From IMG/VR virus record IMGVR_UViG_3300046009_000662, positions 1 through 28,362 of that record: a DNA stretch of 28,362 bases; one strand, written 5' to 3'. The DNA is from a virus. Positions 16,248 through 23,973 of this stretch are shown one piece after another. Below the pieces are notes generated by a model that worked only from the letters and a program-made list of their open reading frames with translations, had not been told where the DNA came from and ran no database searches. A program made the translations under genes and the position numbers. The first letter of the stretch is position 1; the number at the start of each line of letters is the position of its first letter.

Positions 16248-16517
16248 ATGGCATATTATTTATTTAAAACACCTAATGTAGAAGAGGGACCAGCAGGTGG
16301 TGCTAGGCTGTTTTACTTTTATAAATTAAATAGGGGTATCAGTATTGCTAAATCTGGTGCTACTTATTCACAAGTAAGATATCCAGTAGATGAAGATATA
16401 GCAAACTACGATGAATTTTATCGTGGTGGTTATACCCATACAGTTGACGATACAACTAGAGCAGCATTAATTGCTGGGAATGTTGGTGTTACTTCAGCCA
16501 ACTTTACAGCACTATGA
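16248..16517 (+). CDS. Small head-associated protein, unknown function
   Basis: The 89-residue protein begins MAYYLFKTPNVEEGPAGGAR and contains aromatic-rich segments (LFYFYKLNRG, YDEFYRGGYTHTVDD) and a short C-terminal helix. I associate the pattern with a small conserved protein next to the coat gene in environmental phages, possibly a head decoration or completion protein. ATG at 16248 is preferred to an upstream TTG at 16212 because AAGGAGA (16239-16245) lies just before it and the upstream codons overlap the hairpin. It overlaps the next gene by four bases (ATGA). Confidence 0.75.
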   Translation: MAYYLFKTPNVEEGPAGGARLFYFYKLNRGISIAKSGATYSQVRYPVDEDIANYDEFYRGGYTHTVDDTTRAALIAGNVGVTSANFTAL

Positions 16518-16825
16518 GTTTACATCAAGAGAGAACTCATCCAGAGTTTGTAGAAGGATGCTTTGGTTGCAAGATAAGCACTCTAGAGTTAGCACCTGGA
16601 GATGCTAGAAAACAGATAGCCCAGAAGAAATGGGATGGAGAATTGGCTGCTTATCGGGCTGCTAGAGCCGAAGGCATCCAACCAGGAGGGACAACTTGGC
16701 GGCAAATTAATGCAGCACGGGAAGCCTCTGAGAAGTTAAACAAACCATATGATGCAAATACTATGCCAGCGGCTCAGAAAATAGACCAACGGGTAGCAAA
16801 CACAATGCGAGAGGTAGGAATGTAA
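16514..16825 (+). CDS. Small protein with CxxC motif, unknown function
   Basis: The 103-residue protein has HPEFVEGCFGCKISTLELAP at residues 9-28. The C16-x-x-C19 pair with nearby H9 could be half of a metal site, and cysteines are rare in the window's virion proteins. The rest is helical and charged (KQIAQKKWDGELAAYRAARA) with a tryptophan-containing GGTTWRQINAAREA segment. The ATGA overlap with the previous stop and the TAATG with the next start place it in the coat operon. Function unrecognised; a head-completion or connector role is a guess from position. Confidence 0.75.
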   Translation: MSLHQERTHPEFVEGCFGCKISTLELAPGDARKQIAQKKWDGELAAYRAARAEGIQPGGTTWRQINAAREASEKLNKPYDANTMPAAQKIDQRVANTMREVGM

Positions 16826-16989
16826 TGCCAAAAGTAGGAAAGAAAAAGTTCCCATATACTGCTAAGGGTAAGGCTGCAGCCAAGGCTTATGCTAAGGGTG
16901 AGAAGATGGAATCTAAAGCAGAGAAAAAAATGGAAATGAAAATGGGCATGAAGAAGATGGCCAAAAAGAAAATGGGTAAGAAGAAGTAA
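16825..16989 (+). CDS. 54-residue lysine/methionine-rich protein, cluster 2
   Basis: A short gene, ATG at 16825 sharing its A with the preceding TAA, ending TAA at 16987-16989. The product starts MPKVGKKKFPYTAKGKAAAK and ends with a repetitive tail KKMAKKKMGKKK; about half of all residues are lysine or methionine. The composition is that of a nucleic-acid-binding tail. Stop/start overlap upstream and one spacer base downstream show it belongs to the coupled series. Function unknown. Confidence 0.7.
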   Translation: MPKVGKKKFPYTAKGKAAAKAYAKGEKMESKAEKKMEMKMGMKKMAKKKMGKKK

Positions 16990-16990
16990 T

Positions 16991-17197
16991 ATGGCACCTA
17001 AAAAACCTAAGGCAAAACCAACTGTTGTTTCAAAAATAAAAGGTAAGCCTACTCCACTTAAGGTAAAACTTACAGGTAAAGATGCTATTAAAGAATTTCA
17101 AAAGTCAATATCTCCTAAAGGTATGGCTAAGACTAAAGCAGAACAAACTGCAGCATTAGATGCATTAATGAAAAAGCGCTATGGAAAGAAGAAATAA
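16991..17197 (+). CDS. 68-residue lysine-rich protein, cluster 2
   Basis: Starts MAPKKPKAKPTVVSKIKGKP, with alternating lysine and proline, and ends with a helical KTKAEQTAALDALMKKRYGK. The N-terminal third looks disordered and DNA- or RNA-binding in composition. One base separates it from the previous stop and its TAA overlaps the next ATG. Not recognised beyond this. Confidence 0.7.
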   Translation: MAPKKPKAKPTVVSKIKGKPTPLKVKLTGKDAIKEFQKSISPKGMAKTKAEQTAALDALMKKRYGKKK

Positions 17198-17385
17198 TGA
17201 AAGCCAAAAAGGGAATGGGCTTCAAAGCAGCGCAGAAGCAAATTGCGAAAAAACAAGGTATCTCACAGGAACGTGCTGGAGCAATCTTGGCTGCAGGTGC
17301 GAGGAAAGCCAGCAAGTCAGCAATTAAAAAGAACCCTAATCTATTAAAGGTTAAGGGTATGAGAAAAGCAGGACGAGGAAAGTAA
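17197..17385 (+). CDS. 62-residue basic helical protein, cluster 2
   Basis: The product contains FKAAQKQIAKKQGISQERAG (residues 9-28), which could be a small helix-turn-helix (helix, QGIS turn, helix), followed by AILAAGARKASKSAIKKNPN. I recall similar short proteins in environmental phages but know no function. Coupled by TAATG overlap on both sides. DNA binding is plausible from charge and possible helix-turn-helix. Confidence 0.7.
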   Translation: MKAKKGMGFKAAQKQIAKKQGISQERAGAILAAGARKASKSAIKKNPNLLKVKGMRKAGRGK

Positions 17386-17528
17386 TGTCATCGGGTCAAC
17401 GCAAACGCCACGATGGATTCAATAAATCTATTATGCGTGATGGAGTAATTGTTATTCTTAGAAAGAATGGCACCGAAAAAGTTCGCCTTGACCCTAAGAC
17501 AAAAGAAGTAATTAAGGGGAGCAAATGA
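17385..17528 (+). CDS. 47-residue basic protein, cluster 2
   Basis: A short gene, ATG at 17385 overlapping the preceding TAA, stop TGA at 17526-17528. The product begins MSSGQRKRHDGFNKSIMRDG and continues with a beta-hairpin-like VIVILRKNGTEKVRLDPKTK. The four-base ATGA overlap with the next gene, and AAGGGGAGC just before it, support real coding. Less lysine-biased than its neighbours. Function unknown. Confidence 0.65.
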   Translation: MSSGQRKRHDGFNKSIMRDGVIVILRKNGTEKVRLDPKTKEVIKGSK

Positions 17529-17782
17529 AAGATTCAAGATTAAAGAGAGCAGGAGTATCTGGTTTTAATAAGCCAAAGCGTACCCCTAATCATCCAACTA
17601 AATCACACGTAGTAGTGGCTAAAGTTGGTACTCAAGTTAAAACAATTAGATTTGGACAGCAAGGTGTAACTGGAGATAGACAACCTACTGCTAGACAAAA
17701 ATCATTTAAAGCACGCCACGCTAAGAATATTGCTAAGGGCAAAATGTCTGCAGCGTATTGGGCAGATAAGGTTAAGTGGTAA
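17525..17782 (+). CDS. 85-residue conserved-looking basic protein, cluster 2
   Basis: The segment SHVVVAKVGTQVKTIRFGQQ (27-46) predicts a beta hairpin and is followed by GVTGDRQPTARQKSFKARHA and a conserved-looking helix with NIAKGKMSAAYWADKVKW at the end. I recall this two-part pattern (KTIRFGQxGV ... SFKARHAKNI ... AYWAxKVKW) in phage and large-virus proteins of unknown function. GGGGAGC is the ribosome site. It overlaps the previous gene by four bases and the next by one. Not merely low-complexity: tryptophans and glycines are positioned like a folded domain. Confidence 0.78.
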   Translation: MKDSRLKRAGVSGFNKPKRTPNHPTKSHVVVAKVGTQVKTIRFGQQGVTGDRQPTARQKSFKARHAKNIAKGKMSAAYWADKVKW

Positions 17783-18177
17783 TGGCCTATACCAATCCTG
17801 AACTTAGAAACCGTATTAAGAATCGTGTTATGGCTAGTTCTAAAGGTGGTAAACCTGGGCAATGGTCTGCACGTAAAGCACAACTTGTAGCACTTGCATA
17901 TAAGAAGGCTGGCGGTGGTTATTCAGGTAGTAAGAGTAGTAAGCAAAAGTCTTTATCTAAGTGGACCAAAGAAGATTGGGGCACTAAGTCTGGCAAGCCC
18001 AGCACTCAAGGTAACAAGGCTACTGGAGAAAGATACCTACCTAAGAAAGCAAGACAAGCATTGTCTTCATCTGAGTACGCAGCAACTAGTAAGGCTAAGC
18101 GTGAGGGTATGAAAAAAGGTAGGCAATTTGTAAAGCAACCTAAATCAATAGCAAAGAAAACAGCAAAGTACAGATAG
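17782..18177 (+). CDS. DUF5872-like basic protein, cluster 2
   Basis: The 131-residue product includes GQWSARKAQLVALAYKKAGG, then KSLSKWTKEDWGTKSGKPST and GERYLPKKARQALSSSEYAA, a pattern I recognise as a domain of unknown function (I believe DUF5872) present in phages and some large-virus or algal proteins; the number is from memory. The ATG at 17782 overlaps the preceding TAA by one base and is preferred to GTG at 17776, which lies inside the previous gene. Last member of the basic cluster, 14 bases before the glycosyltransferase gene. Structural or nucleic-acid-associated role is open. Confidence 0.8.
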   Translation: MAYTNPELRNRIKNRVMASSKGGKPGQWSARKAQLVALAYKKAGGGYSGSKSSKQKSLSKWTKEDWGTKSGKPSTQGNKATGERYLPKKARQALSSSEYAATSKAKREGMKKGRQFVKQPKSIAKKTAKYR

Positions 18178-18191
18178 GGACACAGGGGACT

Positions 18192-18932
18192 ATGAGCAAA
18201 AAAGATTCTATAGCACTTGTATGGTGTGATAATGGAATGGTAGATGGCAAGTTTATGCAAGGCGTAGCAGATGTAATGCTAAAGTCTGGCGTAGAATTTG
18301 CTACAACATTACGTAGCCAAGGCAATCAAATTGGCAGACAGCGACAAACAGTTTTTGATTACTGGTATGACAAGACTGATTACGAATGGTTATTCTGGGT
18401 AGACTCAGATGTAGTAATTAGTCCAGAAAAGTTTAGATTATTATGGGATAGTAGAGATGCCGAGAAGCGTCCTATGATTACTGGAGTATATTTTACTACA
18501 GATAATCCAGAGGAACCTTTAATGGTTCCAATGCCTACATTATTTAGTTTTGTTGCTAATGAAGATGGTGGCTTTGGATTAGCCAGAGTACACCCTATGC
18601 CTCAGAATCAATTAATTAAAATTGATGCAGCAGGTATGGGATTTATCCTAATGCATAGAAGCATAGTACCTAAAGTCCGTGAAGTAGCAATTGACAAAGT
18701 AGTCTTTATGGAAATGGGTAGAGGTAAGAAATTTATAGGCGAAGATATATTCTTTTTTGCACTATGCGATAAAGCAGAAGTTCCACTATATGCTCATACT
18801 GGAGCAACTGCTCCACATATGAAGCGGTTCTCATTTGATGAGCATTACTATCAAGCATTTTTTGGCAAACCAAAAGAAGAACCTAAATCAAAACTTATTA
18901 CGCCAGACAAGAAAATCATTACACCTAGATAA
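18192..18932 (+). CDS. GT-A type glycosyltransferase
   Basis: The 246-residue protein has the features of a family 2-like nucleotide-sugar glycosyltransferase: an N-terminal strand (SIALVWCDNGMVDG), the helix SQGNQIGRQRQTVFDYWYDK, and the metal-binding DxD at 71-73 in WLFWVDSDVVISP. Further on are AAGMGFILMHRSIV and a late GEDIFFFALCDKAEVPLYAH with an acidic residue placed like the catalytic base, and a histidine. Length is near the minimum for the fold; no acceptor domain is attached. Position among virion genes suggests modification of a phage structural protein or of the host envelope, neither demonstrated. The ribosome site is weak (CAGGGGAC). Confidence 0.82.
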   Translation: MSKKDSIALVWCDNGMVDGKFMQGVADVMLKSGVEFATTLRSQGNQIGRQRQTVFDYWYDKTDYEWLFWVDSDVVISPEKFRLLWDSRDAEKRPMITGVYFTTDNPEEPLMVPMPTLFSFVANEDGGFGLARVHPMPQNQLIKIDAAGMGFILMHRSIVPKVREVAIDKVVFMEMGRGKKFIGEDIFFFALCDKAEVPLYAHTGATAPHMKRFSFDEHYYQAFFGKPKEEPKSKLITPDKKIITPR

Positions 18933-18943
18933 TAAAGGAAGAT

Positions 18944-19876
18944 ATGACAACTACCCTATCAAATATAATGGATGAAATCCAGATTAACCTTGCTGGATAT
19001 ACATACCAACAAGATAGAGCAACTCACTTAACCAGTGCGGTTAGTACTCTAACATCACCATCTACATCTCCTACCGTGTTATCTCTAGGCTCTACTGAGA
19101 ATCTAGGTAAAGGTGTAGTTGAGATTGATGAAGAGTTGATGTGGGTAGATTCATTTGACCGTGTGGCTAATACAGCCACTGTAGCCCCATATGGCCGTGG
19201 TTATCTAGGAACTACTGCTGCTACCCATACGGCAGATACTAAGGTTACTATCTCTCCTACTTTTCCACGGCACGTAATTAAGCGTGCAGTTAATGACACT
19301 ATTAAAGCAATGGGCGCTACTATATTTGCAGTAAACAATACTTCATTTACTTACAATGCAGCAATTACTACTTATGCCTTTGCTAACTTAAACATAGATA
19401 ATATTCTAACAATTATGTGGCAAGAGATTGGCCCATCTAAAGAATGGATACCAGTCCGTAGATGGTCATTTGATTCTTTTGCCGAACCTACAGCCTTTGG
19501 TTATGCATCTACAGACGATGTTCAGACAGTAACTATTGGAGATTATATTACTCCAGGTAGAACTGTAAAGATTGTATACGCAACTGAACCTGTAGCATTT
19601 ACAACCAATGTCCAAGATTTTGCAACACAAACAGGACTACCAGAATCCTGCAAGGATGTGGTAGTACTTGGTGCTTCATACCGTTTGCTTACCTACCTTG
19701 ACCCAGCACGTGCTGCACAAGTTAGCCCACAGGCAGATGAAACAGATAGCAAGAGACCATATGGTTCTTCACAGAATGCATCACGTCAATTGCTAGCCCT
19801 TTACACACAGCGCCTCTCTGAGGAAACATCAAGACAACAAGCAACATATCCAATCCGCATCCACTACAGCCGATAG
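18944..19876 (+). CDS. Probable neck/head-tail adaptor protein
   Basis: The 310-residue protein starts with a helix, then a small beta domain (about 35-108) containing GVVEIDEELMWVDS and GRGYLGTTAATHTADTKVTI. A helix FPRHVIKRAVNDTIKAMGA follows, then a beta-rich half (VPVRRWSFDSF, VTIGDYITPGRTVKIVYATE) and a C-terminal helical part (CKDVVVLGASYRLLTYLDPA, ALYTQRLSEETSRQ). Helix-strand-helix order and its place before fibre genes resemble T7 gp11-like adaptors, but similarity is not direct. AAGGAAG precedes the ATG. A baseplate or tail-tip protein is the alternative. Confidence 0.55.
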   Translation: MTTTLSNIMDEIQINLAGYTYQQDRATHLTSAVSTLTSPSTSPTVLSLGSTENLGKGVVEIDEELMWVDSFDRVANTATVAPYGRGYLGTTAATHTADTKVTISPTFPRHVIKRAVNDTIKAMGATIFAVNNTSFTYNAAITTYAFANLNIDNILTIMWQEIGPSKEWIPVRRWSFDSFAEPTAFGYASTDDVQTVTIGDYITPGRTVKIVYATEPVAFTTNVQDFATQTGLPESCKDVVVLGASYRLLTYLDPARAAQVSPQADETDSKRPYGSSQNASRQLLALYTQRLSEETSRQQATYPIRIHYSR

Positions 19877-19884
19877 GTAGATAA

Positions 19885-22335
19885 ATGACAACACGCAAAT
19901 ACTCATCACGCTCACAGCAAACAACACTTGCTTCAGCGTTAACTTCCTCTGGTACTTCAGCAACTGTTGTATCAGGAACCTCATTACTAGGTGGTGCCAC
20001 AATATCTGCTGGCCAAACCTTTACGGTGGTGATAGACCCAGATACAGCGCTTGAAGAAATTGTAGATGTAACGGCGGTCTCCACTAACACTCTTACTATT
20101 GTTCGTGGTATTGATGGCTCATCTGGCGTAGCCCACTCTGCTGGTGCTGTAGTGCGGCATATGGCAATTGGTAGAGATTATCGTGAAGCCAATACACACA
20201 TTGAAGCATCTTCAGGAGTACACGGTTTAACTGGTTCCGTAGTGGGAACTTCAGATACCCAGACTCTTACTAACAAAACAATTAGTGCAGCCGATAACAC
20301 ACTTACTGGTGTGGCTACTTTAACTGGCACTCAGACACTAACTAACAAGACTTTAACTAGCCCAACCATTACTGGTACTGGTGCTATTGCAGGTACCTTT
20401 ACAGGTAACCTTACAGGTAACGTAACTGGAACTGTATCAGGTAATGCAGGAACCGCTACTACATTAGCAACCGCTAGAGACTTCCAATTAACTGGAGATG
20501 TAGAAGCATCAGCCGTATCTTTTAATGGCTCTAGTTCAGTTAACTTAGTAACCTCTATTGCTACTGGTTCTATTGTTAACGCAGACATCAATGCATCCGC
20601 TGCAATTGATAAGACTAAGATTTCAGGAACTGCTATTACTGCTGGTGATACTGGCACAGTAACTAGCACAATGATTGCTGATGGCACAATTGTTAACGCT
20701 GATGTATCAGCAACTGCTGCTATTGCTAAGACCAAGTTAGACCTTGGTGGAACTATTACATCTGCTGACTTGGTAGATGGTACTATCGTTAATGCTGATA
20801 TTAATGCCTCTGCTGCTATTGCTTTATCTAAGTTAGCCGTAGACCCATTAGCCCGTGCTAACCATACTGGTTCACAAACAGCCTCAACTATTTCAGATTT
20901 TGATACACAGGTAAGAACATCTCGCCTTAATCAAATGGCAGCACCTAATGCTGCTGTATCTATGAATAGCCAAAAGATTACTAACTTAGCAAGTCCTGTA
21001 GATAATGGAGATGCAGTAAGTCTTGGATATCTTGCTGGTCAAAAAGGTGTAGCAAATGGTATTGCCGAACTTGATGGTAATGGATTAGTTCCTACTCATC
21101 ACCTTCCAGCCCTTGCTATATCTGAAACATCTGTAGTTAATTCACAGGCTAATATGCTTGCACTAACTGCTCAGGTTGGTGACGTTGCAGTTCGTACAGA
21201 TGTTAATAAATCATTTATTCTTACAGCAACTCCTGCTTCTACATTGGGTAACTGGCAAGAGTTATTAACTCCAACAGATGCGGTTCTTTCTGTTGATGGC
21301 AGTACAGGTGCAGTAAGCCTTTCAGGTACATATCTAAATAGAACTACAGGTCAGTTGCTTGGCAACCTAGATGCTAACACACATAAGGTTACTAACCTAG
21401 GTACGCCTACAAGCAACGCAGATGCTGCTACAAAGGCATATGTAGATACTGTCGCTGGTTCTGCTACTGCTGCTGCAGCCTCCGCTGCTGCCGCTGCTAC
21501 AACCTATGACAACTTTGATGATAGATACCTAGGTGCTAAGTCAACTGCTCCATCTGTAGATAATGATGGTAATACACTTCTCGTTGGTGCTCTATACTGG
21601 AACTCAGTATCTAATACTATGTTTGCTTGGAATGGTTCTGCTTGGGGTTCAATATCCTCAACTGCAGAAATCTTCCGTTATCGTTTTACTGCAGCAGGTG
21701 GAGAGACATCTGAGTCAGGACTTGACGATAATGGTTTGACACTTTCTTATCTTCCTGGCAAGGAACAAGTATATCTAAATGGTGTACTTCTTGCTCGTAC
21801 TTCTGATTACACTGCTACAAACGGTACAACTATTACTGGTCTTGCAGCACTTGCTGCTGGAGATATTCTTGAGGTTATTACCTTCACAGCCTTTGACTTG
21901 GCAACAGCCATTCCAAATACTGTTTTTGATGCAAAGGGTGATTTAATTGTAGGTACTGCAGCCGATACTATTGGCAAACTAACTGTTGGTGCCAATGAAA
22001 CACGTCTTGTTGCTGACTCTGCACAGGCTACGGGACTTAAATATGTGGCTGACACCACTAACTATGCTATTGCAGCAAAAGGAGATTTATTGGCTGGTAC
22101 TGCCGCCGATACTGTTGCTCCATTAACTGTAGGTACTGATGGATATTACTTAAAAACTAACTCAGCAACCGCAACTGGTCTTGAGTGGGCAGCAGTATCT
22201 CAGTACTCATTGCCTTCTCAAACAGGTAACTCAGGTAAATATTTAACAACAAATGGCACTTCAGAATCCTGGGCAGCAGTAAATGTAAGTGCAATAGACG
22301 ATAACTATATACTCGCTCTTATGGGCGCAATCTAA
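19885..22335 (+). CDS. Tail fibre protein with internal repeats
   Basis: 816 residues, rich in T, S, A, N and G. Residues 14-95 are a small beta domain similar to that in the preceding protein (EEIVDVTAVSTNTLTIVRGI, then SSGVAHSAG). Repeats follow: TQTLTNKT twice (about 125-160), IVNADxxAxAAI three times (starting near 230, 269 and 301), and AKGDLxxGTAADT twice (near 683 and 731). NKVTNLGTPTSNADAATKAY-type stretches near 500 and the run of alanines before YDNFDDRYLGAKST are typical of trimeric phage fibre shafts. It attaches to the tail and contacts the host surface; the receptor is unknown. Translation start ATG at 19885, weak ribosome site. Confidence 0.85.
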   Translation: MTTRKYSSRSQQTTLASALTSSGTSATVVSGTSLLGGATISAGQTFTVVIDPDTALEEIVDVTAVSTNTLTIVRGIDGSSGVAHSAGAVVRHMAIGRDYREANTHIEASSGVHGLTGSVVGTSDTQTLTNKTISAADNTLTGVATLTGTQTLTNKTLTSPTITGTGAIAGTFTGNLTGNVTGTVSGNAGTATTLATARDFQLTGDVEASAVSFNGSSSVNLVTSIATGSIVNADINASAAIDKTKISGTAITAGDTGTVTSTMIADGTIVNADVSATAAIAKTKLDLGGTITSADLVDGTIVNADINASAAIALSKLAVDPLARANHTGSQTASTISDFDTQVRTSRLNQMAAPNAAVSMNSQKITNLASPVDNGDAVSLGYLAGQKGVANGIAELDGNGLVPTHHLPALAISETSVVNSQANMLALTAQVGDVAVRTDVNKSFILTATPASTLGNWQELLTPTDAVLSVDGSTGAVSLSGTYLNRTTGQLLGNLDANTHKVTNLGTPTSNADAATKAYVDTVAGSATAAAASAAAAATTYDNFDDRYLGAKSTAPSVDNDGNTLLVGALYWNSVSNTMFAWNGSAWGSISSTAEIFRYRFTAAGGETSESGLDDNGLTLSYLPGKEQVYLNGVLLARTSDYTATNGTTITGLAALAAGDILEVITFTAFDLATAIPNTVFDAKGDLIVGTAADTIGKLTVGANETRLVADSAQATGLKYVADTTNYAIAAKGDLLAGTAADTVAPLTVGTDGYYLKTNSATATGLEWAAVSQYSLPSQTGNSGKYLTTNGTSESWAAVNVSAIDDNYILALMGAI
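20569..20835 (+). repeat. Three diverged copies of a fibre shaft repeat
   Basis: Copies begin at 20572, 20689 and 20785 and encode IVNADINASAAIDKTK, IVNADVSATAAIAKTK and IVNADINASAAIALSK. Nucleotide identity has decayed mainly at third positions, so these are old protein repeats, not recent duplications. Spacings of 117 and 96 bases keep the frame. Confidence 0.85.
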
Positions 22336-22350
22336 GGAAGGTAGTAACTA

Positions 22351-22653
22351 ATGGCTACAACAAGTAAGGTGCTCTTTCGTGGAGCAGCATCAACATCAAG
22401 CACAACTCTATACACAACACCTTCAGCAACTACAACTGTAGTAACTGATATTGTTATTGCTAATACAGCAACAGCATCTGCTACTTATGAACTATTACTC
22501 AATGATGTAGTTCTAGCAAAAACTGTAACTGTCGGAGCCAACGACTCAACTGTTTTACAAATAAAACAACCACTAAGCGCTACTCACACTATTAAAGGTT
22601 TAGCGTCTGCCACTACTGTTAACTTTCACATCAGTGGCGTGGAGATTGCATAA
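22351..22653 (+). CDS. Small beta-rich tail protein
   Basis: The 100-residue product is almost all predicted beta strand (TTVVTDIVIANTATASATYE, YELLLNDVVLAKTVTVGAND, TVNFHISGVEIA), suggesting a single beta-sandwich of about eight strands. It resembles small fibre-accessory or tail-tip proteins often found beside fibre genes. AAGGAAGG lies upstream and its TAA overlaps the next ATG, coupling it to the adhesin. No catalytic residues or signal peptide are visible. Confidence 0.75.
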   Translation: MATTSKVLFRGAASTSSTTLYTTPSATTTVVTDIVIANTATASATYELLLNDVVLAKTVTVGANDSTVLQIKQPLSATHTIKGLASATTVNFHISGVEIA

Positions 22654-23606
22654 TGACAGCAGCATATAGATTATCTGATAGTTCCATAAGAAATAAAACT
22701 ATTTATAACAGTATGTTGGCTGGTAATTTTAGGAACAATTCAAGCAAAGCAAATGGTGGAAATGAAATTATATCTAGTGGAGGTTTCTGGTATCACGTAT
22801 TTAGAAGTTCTGGAACATTTGTTCCTAAAGAAGCAATTACTGCTAACATCCTTGTAATTGCAGGTGGTGGTGCTGGAGGTGGAACTTGGGGTGCTGGTGG
22901 CGGTGCGGGTGGTTTAATACACACAGCAAGTCAATCTTTAACTTCAGGAACTATTTATACTGCAGTTGTTGGAGCAGGCGGGGCTAAGGGAAGTCAGACT
23001 CGAAATAATGGAGTTGCTTCTAATTTAATTGGTGGTGTATTAACATTAACTGAAGCAATTGGTGGCGGTCACGGCGGAATTAGAACTTCACCTTACACAG
23101 GTGGCAATGGTGCTTCTGGTGGTGGTGGTACTGGCGCCTATGGTGTTTCAACAAATAATGGTGGTAGCGCAACTGCAAGTCAAGGTTCTGCTGGCGGAAG
23201 TGCTGTATGGTATCAAAACGGTATGGGTGGCGGTGGTGGATTTAGCGGTGCTGGTGGCAATGCTAGCACAAGTACCCACCAAAGCGGTAACGGTGGTGTT
23301 GGTACAACTACTTACTCTTCTTGGGGTTCTGCAACTAGCACTGGACAAAACAGTGGTGGAACTTTTTATTATTGTGGTGGTGGCGGTGGTGGCGCTAGCG
23401 TTGCAACAGGTGGCACTACTGCTGGTACTGGTGGTCTTGGCGGAGGCGGTGCAGGTGGTGGTGGTGGTGGTAACTATCCTTCTATAGGTATTGATGGAAC
23501 ACCAAATTCAGGCGGAGGCGGTGGTGGTGGCGCTCAAGGAAACATAATTGATACACTTGGAGGTAATGGCGGTTCAGGTGTCATTATTATTCGATATGCA
23601 GTTTAA
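22653..23606 (+). CDS. Glycine-rich tail adhesin
   Basis: 317 residues. The N-terminal part (about 40-70) has GGFWYHVFRSSGTFVPKEAI and ILVIAGGGAGGG, a pattern of a small beta domain leading into glycine-rich segments. From about residue 68 to 305 there are many glycine runs separated by variable loops (for example NGGSATASQG, GNASTSTHQSGNGGVG). It ends with a strand GGSGVIIIRYAV that is typical of these proteins. Similar glycine-rich adhesins fold as polyglycine-II bundles whose loops bind receptors (T-even S16 gp38 is a described case); that fold is inferred here. It is probably carried at the tip of the fibre encoded upstream. Confidence 0.82.
   Translation: MTAAYRLSDSSIRNKTIYNSMLAGNFRNNSSKANGGNEIISSGGFWYHVFRSSGTFVPKEAITANILVIAGGGAGGGTWGAGGGAGGLIHTASQSLTSGTIYTAVVGAGGAKGSQTRNNGVASNLIGGVLTLTEAIGGGHGGIRTSPYTGGNGASGGGGTGAYGVSTNNGGSATASQGSAGGSAVWYQNGMGGGGGFSGAGGNASTSTHQSGNGGVGTTTYSSWGSATSTGQNSGGTFYYCGGGGGGASVATGGTTAGTGGLGGGGAGGGGGGNYPSIGIDGTPNSGGGGGGGAQGNIIDTLGGNGGSGVIIIRYAV
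23454..23471 (+). repeat. In-frame (GGT)6 tract in the adhesin
   Basis: Six uninterrupted GGT codons encode glycine. The region 23380-23540 holds further GGT/GGC/GGA runs. Repeat-length slippage here would add or remove glycines without changing frame. Confidence 0.85.
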
Positions 23607-23628
23607 TAATAAAAATAAGGAGTAATAA

Positions 23629-23973
23629 ATGGCTCATTATGCTAAAGTAGAAAACGGAATCGTTACGCAAGTAATTGTTGCTGATAATAAAGAGTGGTGC
23701 GAAAACAATTTAGGTGGCACTTGGGTTCAAACCTCTTATAATACTATAGGTGGAGTCCATTTAAATAATGGTTCTCCGCTTTATAAAAATTATGCAGGCA
23801 TTGGATATACTTTTGATGGCACTGGTTTTGCTGCTCCACAACCATATCCTTCTTGGACATTAAATGCAGATACTTACTTTTGGGAAGCACCCACAACTAT
23901 GCCTAAAGTAACAGGCAAAGAATACTACTGGTCAGAGGATGACCTATCTTGGAGGGAAATAACCAATGACTAA
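23629..23973 (+). CDS. Small conserved virion/tail-associated protein
   Basis: The 114-residue protein starts MAHYAKVENGIVTQVIVADN and contains WVQTSYNTIGGVHLNNGS, KNYAGIGYTFDGTGFAAPQP and YPSWTLNADTYFWEAPTTMP. I recognise this arrangement from many cyanophage and other aquatic phage structural regions, where it is a conserved hypothetical protein; no function is known to me. The ribosome site AAGGAG is six bases before ATG. Its 3' end overlaps the next gene by eight bases and contains that gene's ribosome site GGAGGG (23951-23956). Confidence 0.82.
   Translation: MAHYAKVENGIVTQVIVADNKEWCENNLGGTWVQTSYNTIGGVHLNNGSPLYKNYAGIGYTFDGTGFAAPQPYPSWTLNADTYFWEAPTTMPKVTGKEYYWSEDDLSWREITND

Noticed and set aside
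20331-20735. 134-residue reverse frame in the fibre gene
   Set aside because: Its valine/alanine-rich sequence is the mirror of the threonine/alanine repeats on the forward strand.
23059-23487. 142-residue forward frame in the adhesin
   Set aside because: A valine/leucine-rich frame created by GGT repeats read out of phase; the glycine frame has the proper start, stop overlap and C-terminal strand.
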